Source of the DNA: Apiospora phragmitis
Lineage: Eukaryota; Ascomycota; Sordariomycetes; Amphisphaeriales; Apiosporaceae
Assembly: GCA_038363925.1 (NCBI GenBank)
Contig: JAQQWL010000005.1
Coordinates: 310,001 to 374,000 of the forward strand
Length of the DNA stretch: 64,000 bases
Direction of reading: 5' to 3'
Every line of letters starts with the position of its first letter. Within the stretch, counting starts at the first letter, position 1. The notes under the pieces were generated by a model. It made no database searches. It had not been told where the DNA came from and saw nothing but the letters and a program-made list of their open reading frames with translations. Below, in pieces: positions 46,950 through 59,713 of the stretch. A program made the translations under genes and the position numbers.

Positions 46950-48813
46950 TTTTAATAAAAGTATTTAATTTAATAACACTTAATGTATTCTATAAACGAA
47001 TATTTTATATAAGCGAATATTTCACTTTTATAAAAATTTTTATAACCTTAACCTTTTTTTATATTCTTTTATATTTAAAAATGTTATAACTTTAGAAAAA
47101 AAGTGATATAATTTTAACGCTTTAAGCGCTTTAAAAAAACTTAACTTTAAATATACGAAAAGCTATATTAATTTATCACGTCTTATCGAAAACTTTATAA
47201 CGTAAACGAAATAACTAACCTATACGATACGAAATACCTACGACTTCTCGAAAGTTTTTAAATTTTAAAAAAGATGCGATTATACGATATATTATTAATT
47301 TAAATACGCGATCGCTTCTTTCTCGGTTTAACGGTATAAAAGATATAGCGAATCGATTATTCCGTTATTGCGACGCGAGACGCGTCGGTATTAATTAGGC
47401 TTCGAACTTCGTACGATAATAACTAGACCTCCGGCACGCGTTTTAATCGAAAAATCGATTATTAGAGAGTCCTTTACGAGAATCCCGAAGTATATCGCGT
47501 ATAATTTACCTTTATATAAAATATAATTAATAAGTATAAGATTTAACAAAAGGAAATATATAATTTCGATAAGACCGGGTTTATTATAAACTAAATCTCG
47601 TTCGAAATAATCGTAACCACCTTCGATAAATATAAAAATCCTAGGCTAATTTAATAAAGGAACTAGGCATAAGTTATAATTATTTAAGGCGTTAAATCGT
47701 ACGGTTACGCTATCCCTCCGTATATTATATTTACCGGGAAAACGCACTTTTTTTCTTAATACGAAAACAGCTTATTACCGAGTGACTAGGTAATCGTAGT
47801 TACTAAAAATGGCTAGACCACGAACGAGAGAAGCGAGGACTAAATTCGATACTTCGATAAATATACGAGGTTTTATACGAAAAATGTTTATTATTTATTA
47901 ATCTTTAACGGTTATAAAAGCTATTATTTAATATTTTTTAAGCTTTATTATAAAAAGAACTCGATTATTATACTTTATATATTTTTTTATTTATTATATA
48001 AGCTTTAACCTTTTAATATTAACTGTTTTTATATATTAAAAAAGTTATATAAAAAAGAAATTAAGGGTTCTATACGGGCGTATATTATTTATATTTTAAA
48101 GGAGGACTTTTTACTAGCGTTTTTAAAAGCGTTCTAAGCTACTTTTATTATTTTAAATATTTAAAGAGGTTTTTAAAAGGTAGGATTTATATCGTATAAT
48201 CCGGAATATATTATTTTATAATTAAATATAAAGCTACGTATATTAACGCTTCCGGCGACCTTTTTCGGCTTATCTATACCCTAAGAGTTAAAAACCTTAA
48301 ATAATTTAATTAAAGCTTAATTTTAAACCGAGTACGTTAAAAATCGAATCGCGTAATATTAAAATAGCTCTCCGATATTAATTTTAACTAGGCTTAATTA
48401 AATTACGAAAGGTATAACGTAAGTTATATACCGGCTCGCTCTATTAAAAATTAAGGTAAACGTATTATAAGAGGCGAATAAAATGCTTAGCCGGCGCCGC
48501 CGTATAAAAAAAACGGCTATAAAATAGAAGATCATTTCGTATATAAACTAAAAAAAAACTAATAATTTTAAAAGGATATTAATAAATAATTATAAAACGA
48601 ATCGGGTTAAAAGAGTAGTTATACGAGGACGTTTAAGACGCGCTTATAGCGCTATAGAATCTACGAAGAGCCCGGATATAATACTCGTACCTATTAGAAT
48701 AATATAGAAATATCTAGAGATTAAGATTCCGATTAATTTTAAAATATTAAATACGTTATGGCGGAATTAACTTATACTTTATTAGATGAAGTCTTTAAAG
48801 GTGGTCATTTAGA
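46950..48813 (-). mobile_element. DNA transposon family E, copy 2 (RIP-mutated)
   Basis: The minus strand from 48,690 to 46,950 matches 2,055-3,768, for example around 48,505 (GGCGCCGCCGTATAAAAAAA versus the cognate block at 2,230) and 47,385 (GACGCGTCGGTATTAATTAG versus about 3,355). The end segment 48,577-48,813 also matches the right end of copy 1 in direct orientation, which shows that E has inverted ends. The right border at about 48,813 coincides with the return to GC-balanced DNA. The other terminus is missing; the match stops at 46,950, where copy 1 is interrupted by element C. Confidence 0.65.
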
Positions 48814-49124
48814 CCGTGTGGTCAGTTGGACCTGCGGGTACGTTAACTCTAGAAATAGAAAAGCTTTGCGGCGCCGACTGGCCAATCTGGCCGGCCAATA
48901 GCGCGTACGCAGTTCACACTAAATCGGCGCGCTATGGGAAATTACTAGAGCTGTCGGTACCTAACTAGATGGCAGAAATACTTACACGCTCAAGGACGAC
49001 CACTTTCAACGAAAGGGGTTTTTATTATTACTTAGACAGATTTAGCGATCTTTTGGGAGGAATCTCGTCAAATCTTCCCAAGCCAAAGCAGGACCCGAGA
49101 AAGGCAAACAGAGCCGTTGGAACA
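48814..49124. promoter_or_regulatory. Upstream region of the Ser/Thr-rich protein gene
   Basis: 311 bases between the transposon border and the start codon. It should contain the promoter. No specific element was identified beyond AT-rich TTTTTATTATTACTTAG at about 49,020. Confidence 0.35.
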
Positions 49125-50098
49125 ATGAAGTACTCCTGGTGCCAAGCGCTCCTGCGGCGATCCTCGTCCTGGATGTGGCAACGGCGAGCAAGTGCAAGCA
49201 CTCGCCCTCGGGGCTTTCGTCGTCCAGCGTGTCTACAGTTCCGTCGGCGAGCACATCCAGCTCTGTGTCTGTGGAAGTAATCATCACCACGACCATCGAG
49301 TCCAGCTCTTCCTCATCCTCGCCCCCGTCTACTTCGTCAGAGGATCAGTCGTCATCTGCCAGTGCCACAACCCTGAGCTCCTCATCCATCATAGACCAGT
49401 ATGTTGGGCGTGGTTACTTCCCACAGCAGTGATCTAGTTTAAGAGCGGTACTAATCATGTTCTTCGTCAGATGTTCGGCCGGCGTGTTGGCTACGACAGG
49501 ATCGCCCGCCCTTGCGGTTCGTCTGGCTGATTGCTCGGCCTTGAACACATAGACCGTAACGCCGCCAGTGAGGTAAGTTATCTTAGTCAAACCAACGGGA
49601 GGTGCTATTTAAAACCCATATATCCCCGCAGATGAGCCAGCCGCTGCTACGCCCCTGTCCAATTGCCAACAAGACACCAACGTGGCTAATTTTCATTTGC
49701 CTAGCTTAACTACTACAACTGAATACTCTACATTTCTGTCAATTACCACAACGGTGATGTCTACCATCACGACCACCAGCCCCCCGGTCATCTTCTCCAA
49801 GCGCACCATCACCCACGGCGGCGCCACGGCCACGGGCCTGGACGGGACCGTGACGGTGCGGCCCACGGGGATCCCGAGCTACGCCTCGGCGTACTGCGAC
49901 TCGTACGAGGAGTACTTCAGCGCGTGCAGCGACGGCGGCATCACGGCATCGACGACCACGGCGCCCACGGTCACGTCGACCACGACGGAGACCGAGATCC
50001 ATACCTGCTACGGCAGCTACATCTTCACCAAGTACCTGGGCATTCCTTTCCCGACGATGCTGATCCCTGGTAACCCCCCGGTTCCCACGATTGTATAG
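49125..50098 (+). CDS. Small secreted Ser/Thr-rich cysteine-containing protein
   Basis: I infer three exons: 49,125-49,398, 49,471-49,572 and 49,705-50,098. Introns have good signals (GTATGT...ACTAATC...GTCAG and GTAAGT...GCTAAT...CCTAG). MKYSWCQALL followed by AAILVLDVATAS makes a signal peptide once a one-base break at about 49,150 is bridged. A 60-residue Ser-rich stretch follows, then exon 2 (CSAGVLATTGSP, AVRLADCSAL) and the Thr-rich third exon, ending with a conserved core: YASAYCDSYEEY, FSACSDGG, CYGSYIFTKYLGIPFPTML. Exons total 770 bases, one short of 257 codons. TAG at 49,550-49,552 interrupts exon 2; the paralogue at 11,694-12,288 has TGG there. The combination suggests a wall-associated or effector-like protein, possibly O-glycosylated. 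I do not recognise a named family. It lies 300 bases from a transposon border. Confidence 0.6.
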
Positions 50099-50571
50099 TA
50101 CAGTGCTGTTAGTTGAGACTGTCAGTGTGTGCTGGTGTTGGACCGGGATGATACGTAACTGGGTACGGGAGCTATAATGACTAGCTTCTGATGTAGATGT
50201 ATCATATATCAGATGGCTTGATGAACTCTAGAAGCGCGATAGCCAATAGCGTAGCATCATGACTAATTCATTAATGGGAATATTGACTAAATCAAGACTC
50301 CGGTGTTGGATTTAAATACGATTAGCTGCAGACACATGTGTTAGAACTCAATACTTAAGAAAAGTCGATGCATATAGCAACCGCCATTCAAGACGTATGG
50401 GAAGCTAAGCGGGCAAAGCACCGTGGGTGTAGTTTCACGCTTTTAATATGGATGAGATATCATTAGAAGTTAATATGGGACGATTCCATGACTAGCCCCG
50501 TAACTGTATGTGAAGACCCAGTTGATGGATTAAGATAAGCCGGCTATGTACTTAGACATTCGGTTCACGAA
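50099..50571. other. Intergenic region between convergent genes
   Basis: Its first 110 bases are shared with the flank of the paralogue (11,693-11,590, inverted). The rest shows no gene. Confidence 0.5.
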
Positions 50572-52680
50572 CTAAGCAACCTGCGGGCTGTTCTGGCTGT
50601 GCCGCCCATGCAGTCTCGCCAGCCACGAGCCCGTCATGGCGACGCGGACGCGCTTCCCCCAGAACATGAAGCCCAGCAGCGCGAGGTTGTTAGCGACGAG
50701 GACACCACCAAAAATGCCCGAGATGACGACGGCGTAGCCGCGATCGAGGACCCAGTCGAGCAGGTTGATGCTCAGCCCGAAGCTGATGGCCTGCTTGCCG
50801 AGGTTCATGGCGATGAGCATCTCGGAGGTGTTGGTGTTGTACGAGTCGACGGCGTAGGCGAGCGCAAAACTAAAATAAAAGTACGCGCCCCACGACATCA
50901 TGCCGTTGCCCATCAGGTACCCCATCCAGTGCAGGTCGTGCTCGGCCGTCAGGCCGTACAATATCAGACCCGCAGGCGCGATCACCATGGCGGGCAGCAT
51001 GACGCCGAGGCGCATCTCGGCCTCGCGGATGCCGCCGTTGCGGCGCGTCAGGTGCGCGGCCAGGCGGTCCGAGGAGAAGGACAGGGGCACGGCGAGGAGG
51101 AAGCCGAAGAGGGCGCCGAAGGCGATGTAGCCAGAGCTCGCCTCGGGCCAGTTGTAGGGTGGGGCCATGATCTTGATCGGGAAGGTGTAGTTGTAGGCGA
51201 ACGCGCCGAGGCCGATGTAGATGCCGAAGGAGGTGATGACCCAGAACACCTGCGGGACCAGGAAGTAGGTGAACGACATGGCCATGGTGTTGAAGAAGCG
51301 GGCCTCGGGGTCGTATCGGCCCTTGGGCGACAGAGTCTGAAGAAACGACTTGCGAAGGGGAGCCGCCGGCGCCGTCGGGGTAGGGACCTCGTCGTTCACT
51401 CTGGTCGTGGCCTTGTCACTGTCGCTTGGACTTGCGTCCTCGATCGGCGTCGTCGTGAGGTGCATGTGGGCTTCGCGATCGTAGGATGACTCCTCGACGA
51501 AGAGGAAAGCGAGGACGAAGAGCGCCAGGGCAAAGGCCAGCACGACGTAGAAGAACAAGCGCCATCCCCATGGTTCGATGAGCAAGTGAGCTGATACCAG
51601 TGGTGCTACTGTTCCAATGGACAAGCAGACTTTACACAGCTGTTAGTATGATATCCGAGGCGAGCTTCAGCGCCAGACCTCACATGTGTAGTATCCAATT
51701 TTAGCTCCACGTTGGTGGAGGAAGAAGATATCATTGCAAAGCTGGACGGGAATGGCCTCGCAAACCCCGCTCCCGAACGCCGCGAAGACTCGGGCGGTCA
51801 TGAGGCCCCCGAAGTCATTGGCTTGCGAAGAACCGATGAGTCCTGCAATAAACTTTTGACAACGGCCCAACTACGGTTAGCTGTTTGTCTATATTATACT
51901 TTGGCTCACCATGGATGGGGCCGGCAAAAGAGGTTGAAGGCAAGGGTTCACCCACAAAGAGCATGGATCCCAGCATGACGGGTCGCCGTCCGAACTTCAG
52001 GTACAGGGGTACCAGGAATAGCGAGCCGAACCCATAGGCGAGGTTAGGGTAGGAGATCAGGGTGGATGCTTTCGTGTGGCTAACGCCGAACTCCTTGGAG
52101 AAGAGGGTGATGTAGGGCGAGGGGCCGATGAGCGTCGCGTTGCCGAGGAAGGAGTAGGCGCAGCAGATGATCAAGATGATCGTCTTCTTGTAGGTCGGCC
52201 ACTGTGAAACGAACTCTGTCAGCTCCCCCGGTCATGTCTTCGGCAGATCTGGCGTATGCATTTTGTGTTTCTCCCTCTTTCCTTCGGCACTTACCTGTAG
52301 CGGATCGTTCGGGTCTTCGGCGGGTACGGGGAACAATGCCTGACCGTAGGCAGTATCATCGCCCTCTGTGTGTACGAGTTCTCATTGTCAGTGACGTCGA
52401 ATTCTTGTTTCTCGTCGAAATAAAGTTCGGCAATAGAATAATTACCGGCCGCCCGAAGGTCCACTGTTCCCGGTATGTCCTCGTGAGCATGACTAGAAGG
52501 TTGGGGATTAGCGTTGGCTCCGTCATATTTCCCCGCACCGCTACCTCTAGCCCGGACTGACTGACCAGGGGCAGTGACAGTGACATTGGAGAATGTTGGG
52601 GAAGATTGGACCAACCTGTGAACGAGGTGCCGCGCGTGGTTCTCTGCCGCGTCGTTAACGCTGACTGCTTCGATCGCCAT
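50572..52680 (-). CDS. MFS transporter, DHA1/TRI12-like drug:H+ antiporter type
   Basis: Four exons on the minus strand: 52,680-52,295, 52,201-51,952, 51,842-51,684 and 51,629-50,572. After a hydrophilic N-terminus of about 130 residues, the transmembrane region opens with DPLQWPTYKKTIILIICCAY. It contains the MFS signature loop PLYLKFGRRPVMLGS between helices 2 and 3, and AFGSGVCEAIPVQLCNDIFF, RGAKIGYYT and EPWGWRLFFYVVLAF, as in DHA1 transporters. A large central loop (HLTTTPIEDASPSDSDKATT) separates the two six-helix halves, and the tail ends ARLHGRHSQNSPQVA. It is a plasma-membrane exporter or importer of small molecules; the substrate cannot be told. Exons sum to 1,853 bases, one short of 618 codons. 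The break lies at about 52,373, between ENSYT and EGDDTAYGQALFPVP. Confidence 0.85.
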
Positions 52681-54176
52681 GTTGTCGGAGCGACTCCTTA
52701 ATAGCGCGCGCGGTCGGCGGCGACGAATATATGTATCTGCGACAATGTGAGATGAGGGTATACAGAAACGAGAGCTATAGTGCTTTCAAATCCAATACTA
52801 GAGGAATACTTTCGGAAACCGAATTGATACAAAGGCAATGTCTAGCGAGTAACGGCTGACTCGCTGAAGAGAGGATGGAAATGAAACGACAGCAAGAGAG
52901 GAAAAGACATGGCCCTGCACTCTCGGGGGTTTTCAAGCAGTTCTTATCTTTTATACTGCACGTTGACAAGAAGTCCCTGGTTCGCGTATGCATGTCAGCT
53001 CCACCTGCGAGGATACGGAACGGTGCTTTTTTTCCACACGAGAAATGCAGATTGGCGGAATGAATCTCAGAGTCTACCCCATTCGATGGCAATTCCCGTC
53101 GATCTCGGCCAAGAATCCGGGGTGGTTAGTCATGTAGCTGGGTAGCTTGTCTGGGCGTCCCACCCTGGGCCCGCCCAGGCGACGCGCTCAACTGTCTCAC
53201 ACCTGCAGGCGAGCAGGGCCAGCGGAGTAGGTTGCCACGGCTGACGTTGGGTCTGGCCCGGCAATTGTTTTGGCGGGCGGGAGATGCGATTTTGATTGAC
53301 ACACAGTCACACGCCGCGGGCCACAAGTTGACGGCCGATATGTCGCACCGCATATCTCGCATCAATCTTCACCGTTCGTTAACGAGTGCGCCAGGGCCAC
53401 GCGCTGTTCTCGCTTAGTTGTCCTGCCGTATCAGCTATCGTTCTTCCACGCATGATCTGATATTCTTCTAGTCGGGTCCAGCACTTCATAACGTTTTACG
53501 ATGCATGCATCGCGACCGTCGCATTATTGCTTTTAGCCTTCAGTCAATTCCCGGTCCCGTCTCTTTGGATCTGTCTCCCGATTGGGCCCAGCAGCGCATC
53601 TCTGTTCCTGTCATTGCGCACAGACTCACCGTTTCCCGGCTAGATGAACCGCAACGGCTCCAACAGAGTGCTGCGGGGAGCCCACTGCATCGGAATGGCC
53701 GAATGGGTCCGACTACCTTCCGGCTAGCGATGATTGGGCAGGAGATGTCAGGACAACACTGGAATTGATACCAACAACTATCACTCAGATCAACCGAATG
53801 GAATGGAACGGAATGTTTCAAATCGTTGTTTCTAAACATGCACATTCGTCTGCTGCTACAGGCCCTAAGCGGAGGTGTGTGGATCGAGCCAGTTCTTATC
53901 ACTCCAAATTAAGATGCTACGTGTGCCGACGATCCACCCGGTCCATGAATCTGCGGCTCGGGGGTAATCCGGGTCCCGACGATCTAGGGCTGCGGTTATT
54001 GATGGATACCGCCCAGAAACCTTTGGTCCAAAAAAGGGAGACACCGGAAACAAAAGCCAAGGCCAATCAGAAAGCTGTGGGTATACAAGGCCGACCCCCT
54101 CTCCCGCTCCGATGCAAGGTCTCCAGTAATCAGCTTCTGTCTTGCGGCATTTTCACAACCTCCTTGCCCCCTTCCT
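52681..54176. other. Intergenic region, no recognisable gene
   Basis: 1.5 kb of GC-balanced DNA with many overlapping short frames but no family motif. It includes the promoter of the MFS gene. Confidence 0.5.
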
Positions 54177-54883
54177 TCACGCACCAAAGATCGTGTCGAT
54201 GACATCCGCCGTTGCCGCCACGTGTGCGAACTCCCCGTCCAGACTGGCCAGGCTCACCCGGTGCACCCTCTCGGCGTCGAACCCGCCTTTGGCATACGTC
54301 GCACACGCGTCGCCGACGAGCAGGATGTCCCCCTCGGAAGTGAGGGTGGTGGTGGCCTTCTTTTTGGTCTGGCTATCATCGCCGTAGGCAGTGTCAGCAA
54401 CTTCATCCACGATGCGCAGGTTCCCCGCCATGCGCGTTGACGTGCTGACGCAATGGTCGGTCGTGAGGCCGCAGAGCACCAGCCGCCGGACGTGATGGGA
54501 GGCGCAGGAACGCCTCCAGGCCCGTGCCGATGAAGGCGCTGTTTACGTCCTTTGGTCCAGACGGTCTCTCCTGCCGCTGGCGCCGCGAACGGCTGCGGGA
54601 CACCGTCGACCACTATGGTTTTGTCCGGGTGCAGCATTGAGTCCGGGCTGATGCTGTGGTGGTGAACGTGGCAGATGAGAACCTGCCCATCGTCGTCGTT
54701 GCCATCAGCCGGAGATGGATCATTGGTCTTGGCGTTGTGTGTCCGCGCTTGGGTGAGGAGTTTGGTAATGTTGGCCTCGCACTCTGGCGTGCTGCGCTCC
54801 GTTCCCCAATGCGACGGTGGGAGAAAGCCGTTCTGGACGTCGATCAGAATGAGCGCCGCCTTGGTGCTCAGAGCAGGCTTCAT
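54177..54883 (-). CDS. Isochorismatase-family cysteine hydrolase
   Basis: The N-terminal strand KAALILIDVQNGFLPP carries the catalytic Asp. The nucleophile is the Cys in CGLTTDHCVSTSTRMAGN, a near-consensus motif of isochorismatase-like hydrolases, and the end of the fold is GDACATYAKGGFDAERVHR and FAHVAATADVIDTIFG. The expected catalytic Lys falls in VWTK. The family includes nicotinamidase-like amidases and isochorismatases; the actual substrate is not evident. Two frame breaks occur. At about 54,555 an extra G separates TVWTK from DVNSAFIGTGLEAFL. At about 54,508 LEAFL and ASHHVRRLVLCG are in different frames. Restored length is 234-235 residues, usual for the family. The ATG at 54,883 gives the normal short N-terminus. 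Confidence 0.8.
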
Positions 54884-55766
54884 TGTAGGGCTCTGCGATA
54901 GCTATTTTGGGGAATCTGGGATTATAGCAGTATCCCAAGCTTGCGTGCACCATCCACCGGAGACGTCCTCCTAGATATGCACAAGGCGAGTGAGTGCTAT
55001 GAGTCATGCTTGGCGAGCTATTCGTGGTTCGTCGTAGACTTCATTTGTCAGCTGTCTCCGACTTCGCGCTGCTAGTGGCGTTAATTGGCTGTATAGGAAA
55101 GGTGGGAAGAATAGAGACCCACAAAGACAAATAGGACTGCAGTAGTCACGACTACCTGTTGTTCCGGATTGACTGCGTCTCGTGTTAATACTAAGCAGGC
55201 AAGTCTTGCTATCTCTAATTTGAACTGATTCTCTCTTATGGCTCCTATAGCGCGACCAATTGTTCCCTATAGTTCCTCCCAGACACGCTAACTCTTTGTA
55301 CTACTACATGAATATTTATATTGGGCAAGATATCAAAATCACCGTCCCTAATCGACAATTCTGTCCTCACGCAAACCTGCGAGGAGCTATGCTCTAGTCG
55401 GGAAAGTCAGAACCATAGTTGGGGTCGTGTAGTTGAACCGCCATTGCACCGCGGACGAACTTAGCCCTTACATATTATTTCGTTGGTACGCTGGGGCTGT
55501 GTAACAAATATATGCTTGCCCGCTTACATTTGGTCGATTAAACGTTTAACAAGGCAGCACTTCGATCATACAGGCGTAATCCTATCTGAAATGGATACAA
55601 GCCACTCAATGATGCGGGGTTGCCTTGGGTAATAAGATCTCTCTTCACTCAACGACTGACATGAGTTTTCTTCTACCCCTTACAACCCCTTTCCAGTGGG
55701 GAAAGATCTGCAATTGCCGTCATCGTCCGGTTGGTTCATCAACGATACCCCTACGCCCGATTTTCA
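54884..55766. other. Intergenic region between divergent genes
   Basis: 0.9 kb, no frame of interest. It serves as the divergent promoter region of the hydrolase and the following gene. Confidence 0.5.
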
Positions 55767-56280
55767 ATGATGGCTTCTTCTGAGAATCCCGCCCTCTCGC
55801 AGTGGCCGCCAGCGGTGCAACAGCTCCTGAAAGCCGCAGGCAGGACCGAGCCCCGGGAACTACGGCACCACACGTACGCCGACAAGACCCACGGTAACGA
55901 GGACCGCTACGAGGTCTACATCCCCGTTCAGGACACGGACGATGGGGCGCGCCTACGAAGAGATGGCTCGCCGCAGACGACGAGCGCCGGCGCGCCTACA
56001 TGCTTGCGCACGCGCATGAGAGATGGGGTCGTGGTCCAGGTCAGGCACGCCTTCGTCATGGACGGGGGGCAAGGAGTACAGCATCGGGCAGCGAGAGGCG
56101 CCCGCGGCCTGGAAGGCGATGCGGGAGATGGAGGACCGGCGCCAGGGGGCGGACGACGACGAAGATTCGGCCGAGTGGAAGGAGTTTGTGCAGTACTTCA
56201 AGGCCCATGCCACGAGCGTTACGGATGAGGAACCGGAAGCGGCTTCCTGTGATTGTAGCGATTGCGAGGGAGCTAAGTAG
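55767..56280 (+). CDS. Unknown small acidic protein with frame breaks
   Basis: The frame starts at two adjacent ATGs (55,767 and 55,770) with MASSENPALSQWPPAVQQLL and continues through HTYADKTHGNEDRYEVYIPV to QDTDDG. The plausible continuation switches frame twice at about 55,945-56,015 (RWLAADDERRRAYMLAHAHE, then RDGVVVQVRHAFVMDGG) and again at a G6 run at about 56,067. Beyond that, KEYSIGQREAPAAWKAMREM leads to an acidic tail with CDCSDCEGAK and a stop at 56,278-56,280. The span of 514 bases is one more than a multiple of three. I do not recognise the family. The composition of the joined segments is protein-like: Arg/Ala-rich helix, then acidic end with three Cys. Confidence 0.45.
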
Positions 56281-57088
56281 GCAACTGTATTCCGTGGCTA
56301 CCGAGCTCCGCCGCGGTTTTCTGACAAAGCGCAAACCCTCAGTCCTACAGGAGCAGTAGTACGTGAGACTAGGACATTTCTTCCACCGAAACGACAATTC
56401 AGTTACTGGTCATGCACACGATGTGACTGACCCTGACTACATCATCTTGGCCTGAAAATACCGAGGCTCTAAGTGACAACCACATGAGATCTGCTCTCAC
56501 ACTAATGACAATTCTGTGCGAGCAGCAATTTTCGGGACAGCTTGTTAGTGGTGGCTGTTACGACAGGATAGGCCGGCTGATACATGGGAGGAGGTATGAC
56601 ACCAACCGACCGAAGGAATTCAATATATACACTAGCCAGTAACCACCAATCCACGCTGTCCGACAGTGCAAACATGCATCGTATGATGGGATCTACCCTA
56701 GAATACAATCCCTAAGTGATAGTGTATTATTAGGTAGGTATTCTCCCGAATCGGCCGGGTCGTCTTTGAAGAAGAAAACCTGCCGAGGCTCTGATCTTCA
56801 TCGTGTTTCACGGGGGCCTGACCTGCACCTTGAGACGAGGTATCATATGAATCAAAAGGATCCAACCAGGACTGGGAATTTTGTCCAAATCGAGAACCAG
56901 GATGAGAGAGAGTAAGATACAAGAGCCAACATTCAGCTATCGAGCTGTCTCTACGGGCCGCCTTCCCTTTGTGGCCCAAGAAGACTGCACGGCCGCGCTG
57001 ATCTTCCCCACGCCGTCGGGTCCTACATACAGCCCGCGGTAATTACTAGAACCCCTGGTGGAAGCTAGCGCCTACCTGCCAATACTTA
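56281..57088. other. Intergenic region
   Basis: 0.8 kb with no recognisable gene. Confidence 0.5.
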
Positions 57089-57277
57089 GACCATGATTCC
57101 CACGAGAGCCCCGGCGGCGACTTTGACAATGATATCCTCCAGGAAGACGCGGACACCCTCATGTCCGTCGTGTCCGGGTTCGCCGGCGGCGAGATCGTGC
57201 GAGACGCGGTCATCAAGTTTACTTGCGACTGCATTGTGGGACACTTTGCCCTGCGAAGGCTGGACCAAGCTCGCTAA
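57089..57277 (+). pseudogene. Possible coding fragment of unknown protein
   Basis: An open frame reads DHDSHESPGGDFDNDILQED, then TLMSVVSGFAGGEIVRDAVI and CDCIVGHFALRRLDQAR to a TAA at 57,275-57,277. The acidic start, the balanced hydrophobic end and the absence of low-complexity sequence suggest former coding sequence. There is no ATG at the front and no partner exon was found. I do not recognise it. Confidence 0.25.
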
Positions 57278-59713
57278 GTATGCCTTGATCGGAATATGAA
57301 TATTTTGAGTGAGTCCCGGGAATCTGTGCTAACTGAGTCGGAACTGTGACTACTATTTCTTCCTTGATGCATTTCCTATCTTTTTAGAAGGATTCCCCTT
57401 TAACACTATTATTTATTGGCGCCTCTGCCTGTGGCATCAGGCTACGCCACTAAATTTCGTCCCAACTGCCCTAGTATCTCCATTCGTATTGGGAACTCAC
57501 TTCGAGACATATTTCATCCCTCCTTGTGGGATAAGTTCTACTACTGCAGCAATCGGCGACTAGTCTAGTTAGTGTAGGGCTTCGCCGGCTATCCCCCGTT
57601 GTCCCCGAGCCCATCACGTCCTTGGGAACATTTCCCAGGCCTGATCGTGTCGCAATTTGTAAAAGTCCTTGGACACTGTGATGTTATCCCCAGAGAATTA
57701 ACAGGTCTGCTCGAACATAACTGGCCTGAGCTATACACGTTTCTCTTTGGTAATAGAATAGAAGCAATTTGGCGGCTGAGTATTACAGGGGCAAACTGCC
57801 CTTTTAACCAGACCACCAGGTCATGGTGGTTCCTTACTACACGCCCAAAAGGCCTTAGTAGGGCCTAAGTACGTGATAGCATCACAGACCGGACGCAGAA
57901 GCGAACCATCATCCCGGGGAATTATGGCACGATCAAGTCTTCCTTGGAGGGGTAAACGAAGTGTTCACAAACTGGCTACCCTTTATGATCTAGGGTGCTG
58001 CTACTAGAACTACTAGGGGAAATTTCGCGAGATGGTGTGGAGACATGCTCCCCTATCTGCCTACGTTGGTCGCCGAGGACCCCTGCCCCCCTTACTTTGC
58101 CTGCGCTAACACAGTATGCCCTTGTGTAAGTAGTAAGCAAATGTGAGGCTCCCCCATTGGTGTAAATACCCCAATCCCAATGCATTGACTTCTTCCTCGC
58201 TGGCGGCCCTTTAATTGCAAGTTGCCCGTGCTGCCGCTGTTTCCTATACGCAAGCCAGATTTATCCGTCTCGGTGTTTCCTATATTAGCGCGTCGCCTAG
58301 GCTCGGGTCAAAGACCGCATTCGGCCTTGGTAGGAAATTGTCTGGTGCATTGATGAGACGGTACTATCGGTATCATCAACCGAGCCCAAACGACTTACCG
58401 ACAGGCTACCAGCGAATGCTCAATGGAACCCTTACTATGGCGCTCCGTAGGACGTTGCCAAGGAGACATTTGCGCTGTTGCGCAATTTGTTTGACTGCTT
58501 ACCAGGATGGCCGGATTCTCAGCGGATGTTTTACTAGCCGGGTTGACAGACAGCATACGCCGGATGAACTCTGCGAATCAGGAAATCCAGCTTTAGGGCT
58601 GTGGCGTTCTTTCGCGCTCGCGAGTGGCTGAAATCGGAGCACTAGAAGTCTTCCGTTTATGCCATCCTGCACGCAACATGGCACGAGGATCACGCTGGAA
58701 CGTCGGCTGGAAAAGTCTGCCGCCACCCTAGCGCCGACGCCGTTCCAAGCCCAAGGGTTAGACTCCGGATCAGCAATCGCCGCCTCCACATGGCGGGGAT
58801 TTAAAGTTACAACCCTGATTCAGCTCTGACACAAGGATGATTCTTTGAGAGAGGTTTTGGTTGGCAATCCCGGGTTTCTCGATGGGATCTATCACGATTC
58901 ATGATCCTGGCAAAAGAGATCCACCGGTTCATGCCCTCTGGGACGAATCTCTGACAAACTCAATTCTCGGTTCAGCTCGGATGGAGCAACCGGATCTGGG
59001 CGTGGCCCCGAACTTAAAATTGACAAAACGTTGCACCCGAACCAGACGATAATGGAGACGGACCATCCGTAGGGCTAGACCCAGAGTAGAACCAGAGCAG
59101 AACAACAGAGGTTAGAAAAACAAAGGTGATAGGAAAAGTATGTGTCCCGACCTGCTTGCCAGCTCGTTTCTCAGCGCATTCACGACAATGCCTCTTTGAC
59201 TTCGTGGGCTGCATCAGGCCATGTGGACGAAAGAGAGGGGGCATAAACAGGCTATTGCGGTTGCAGTGGACCGGGCTGTCGATCTTGTTCGGGGATCATC
59301 CCGCCCCATATATCTCAAAGGATCCTCGCCTTTTGGGGTTTAAGCAGCAGCTAGCCTCGCTGGTAGACTTGTTTACCTACATATATACGTGATTGCCAAG
59401 AAATGCGGGCTGATTCATGAACAATGCCAATATCCGACGGCCCCGGGACTACCATTGGCTGGGGCGGAATTAGCTGTCAGGTAGGAAGCAGGTAGGCAGA
59501 ATTGTCATGGTGCATTAGCGAGAGGAATGGTAGGTAGCCGTCCATAACTACAGACATCTCCAACTTGAATAATTCGAATAAGAATCGGGCGCAACCCGAA
59601 GCTTGCTCGACCCCATCCATTCCTTTTTGTCCAAATTAACAACCGCCGATCAGTCCGGGGGACTGTTGCAACCTTGCAATCGCCTTCAGCGACGACGCCG
59701 CTGCCGGTTCGCT
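57278..59713. other. Long intergenic region, no recognisable gene
   Basis: 2.4 kb of GC-balanced DNA. Frames of 60-138 codons occur on both strands but overlap and carry no motif. No repeat pairing with the rest of the window was seen. Confidence 0.5.

Noticed and set aside
49040..49300. 84-codon minus-strand frame over the first exon of the Ser/Thr-rich gene
   Set aside because: It is antisense to a signal peptide and Ser-rich exon that splices in phase; it has no supporting motif.
50599..51489. 296-codon frame antisense to the MFS transporter
   Set aside because: The long open frame is a by-product of GC-rich codon bias in the real gene on the minus strand. Its composition is His/Gly/Glu/Val-rich with no domain.
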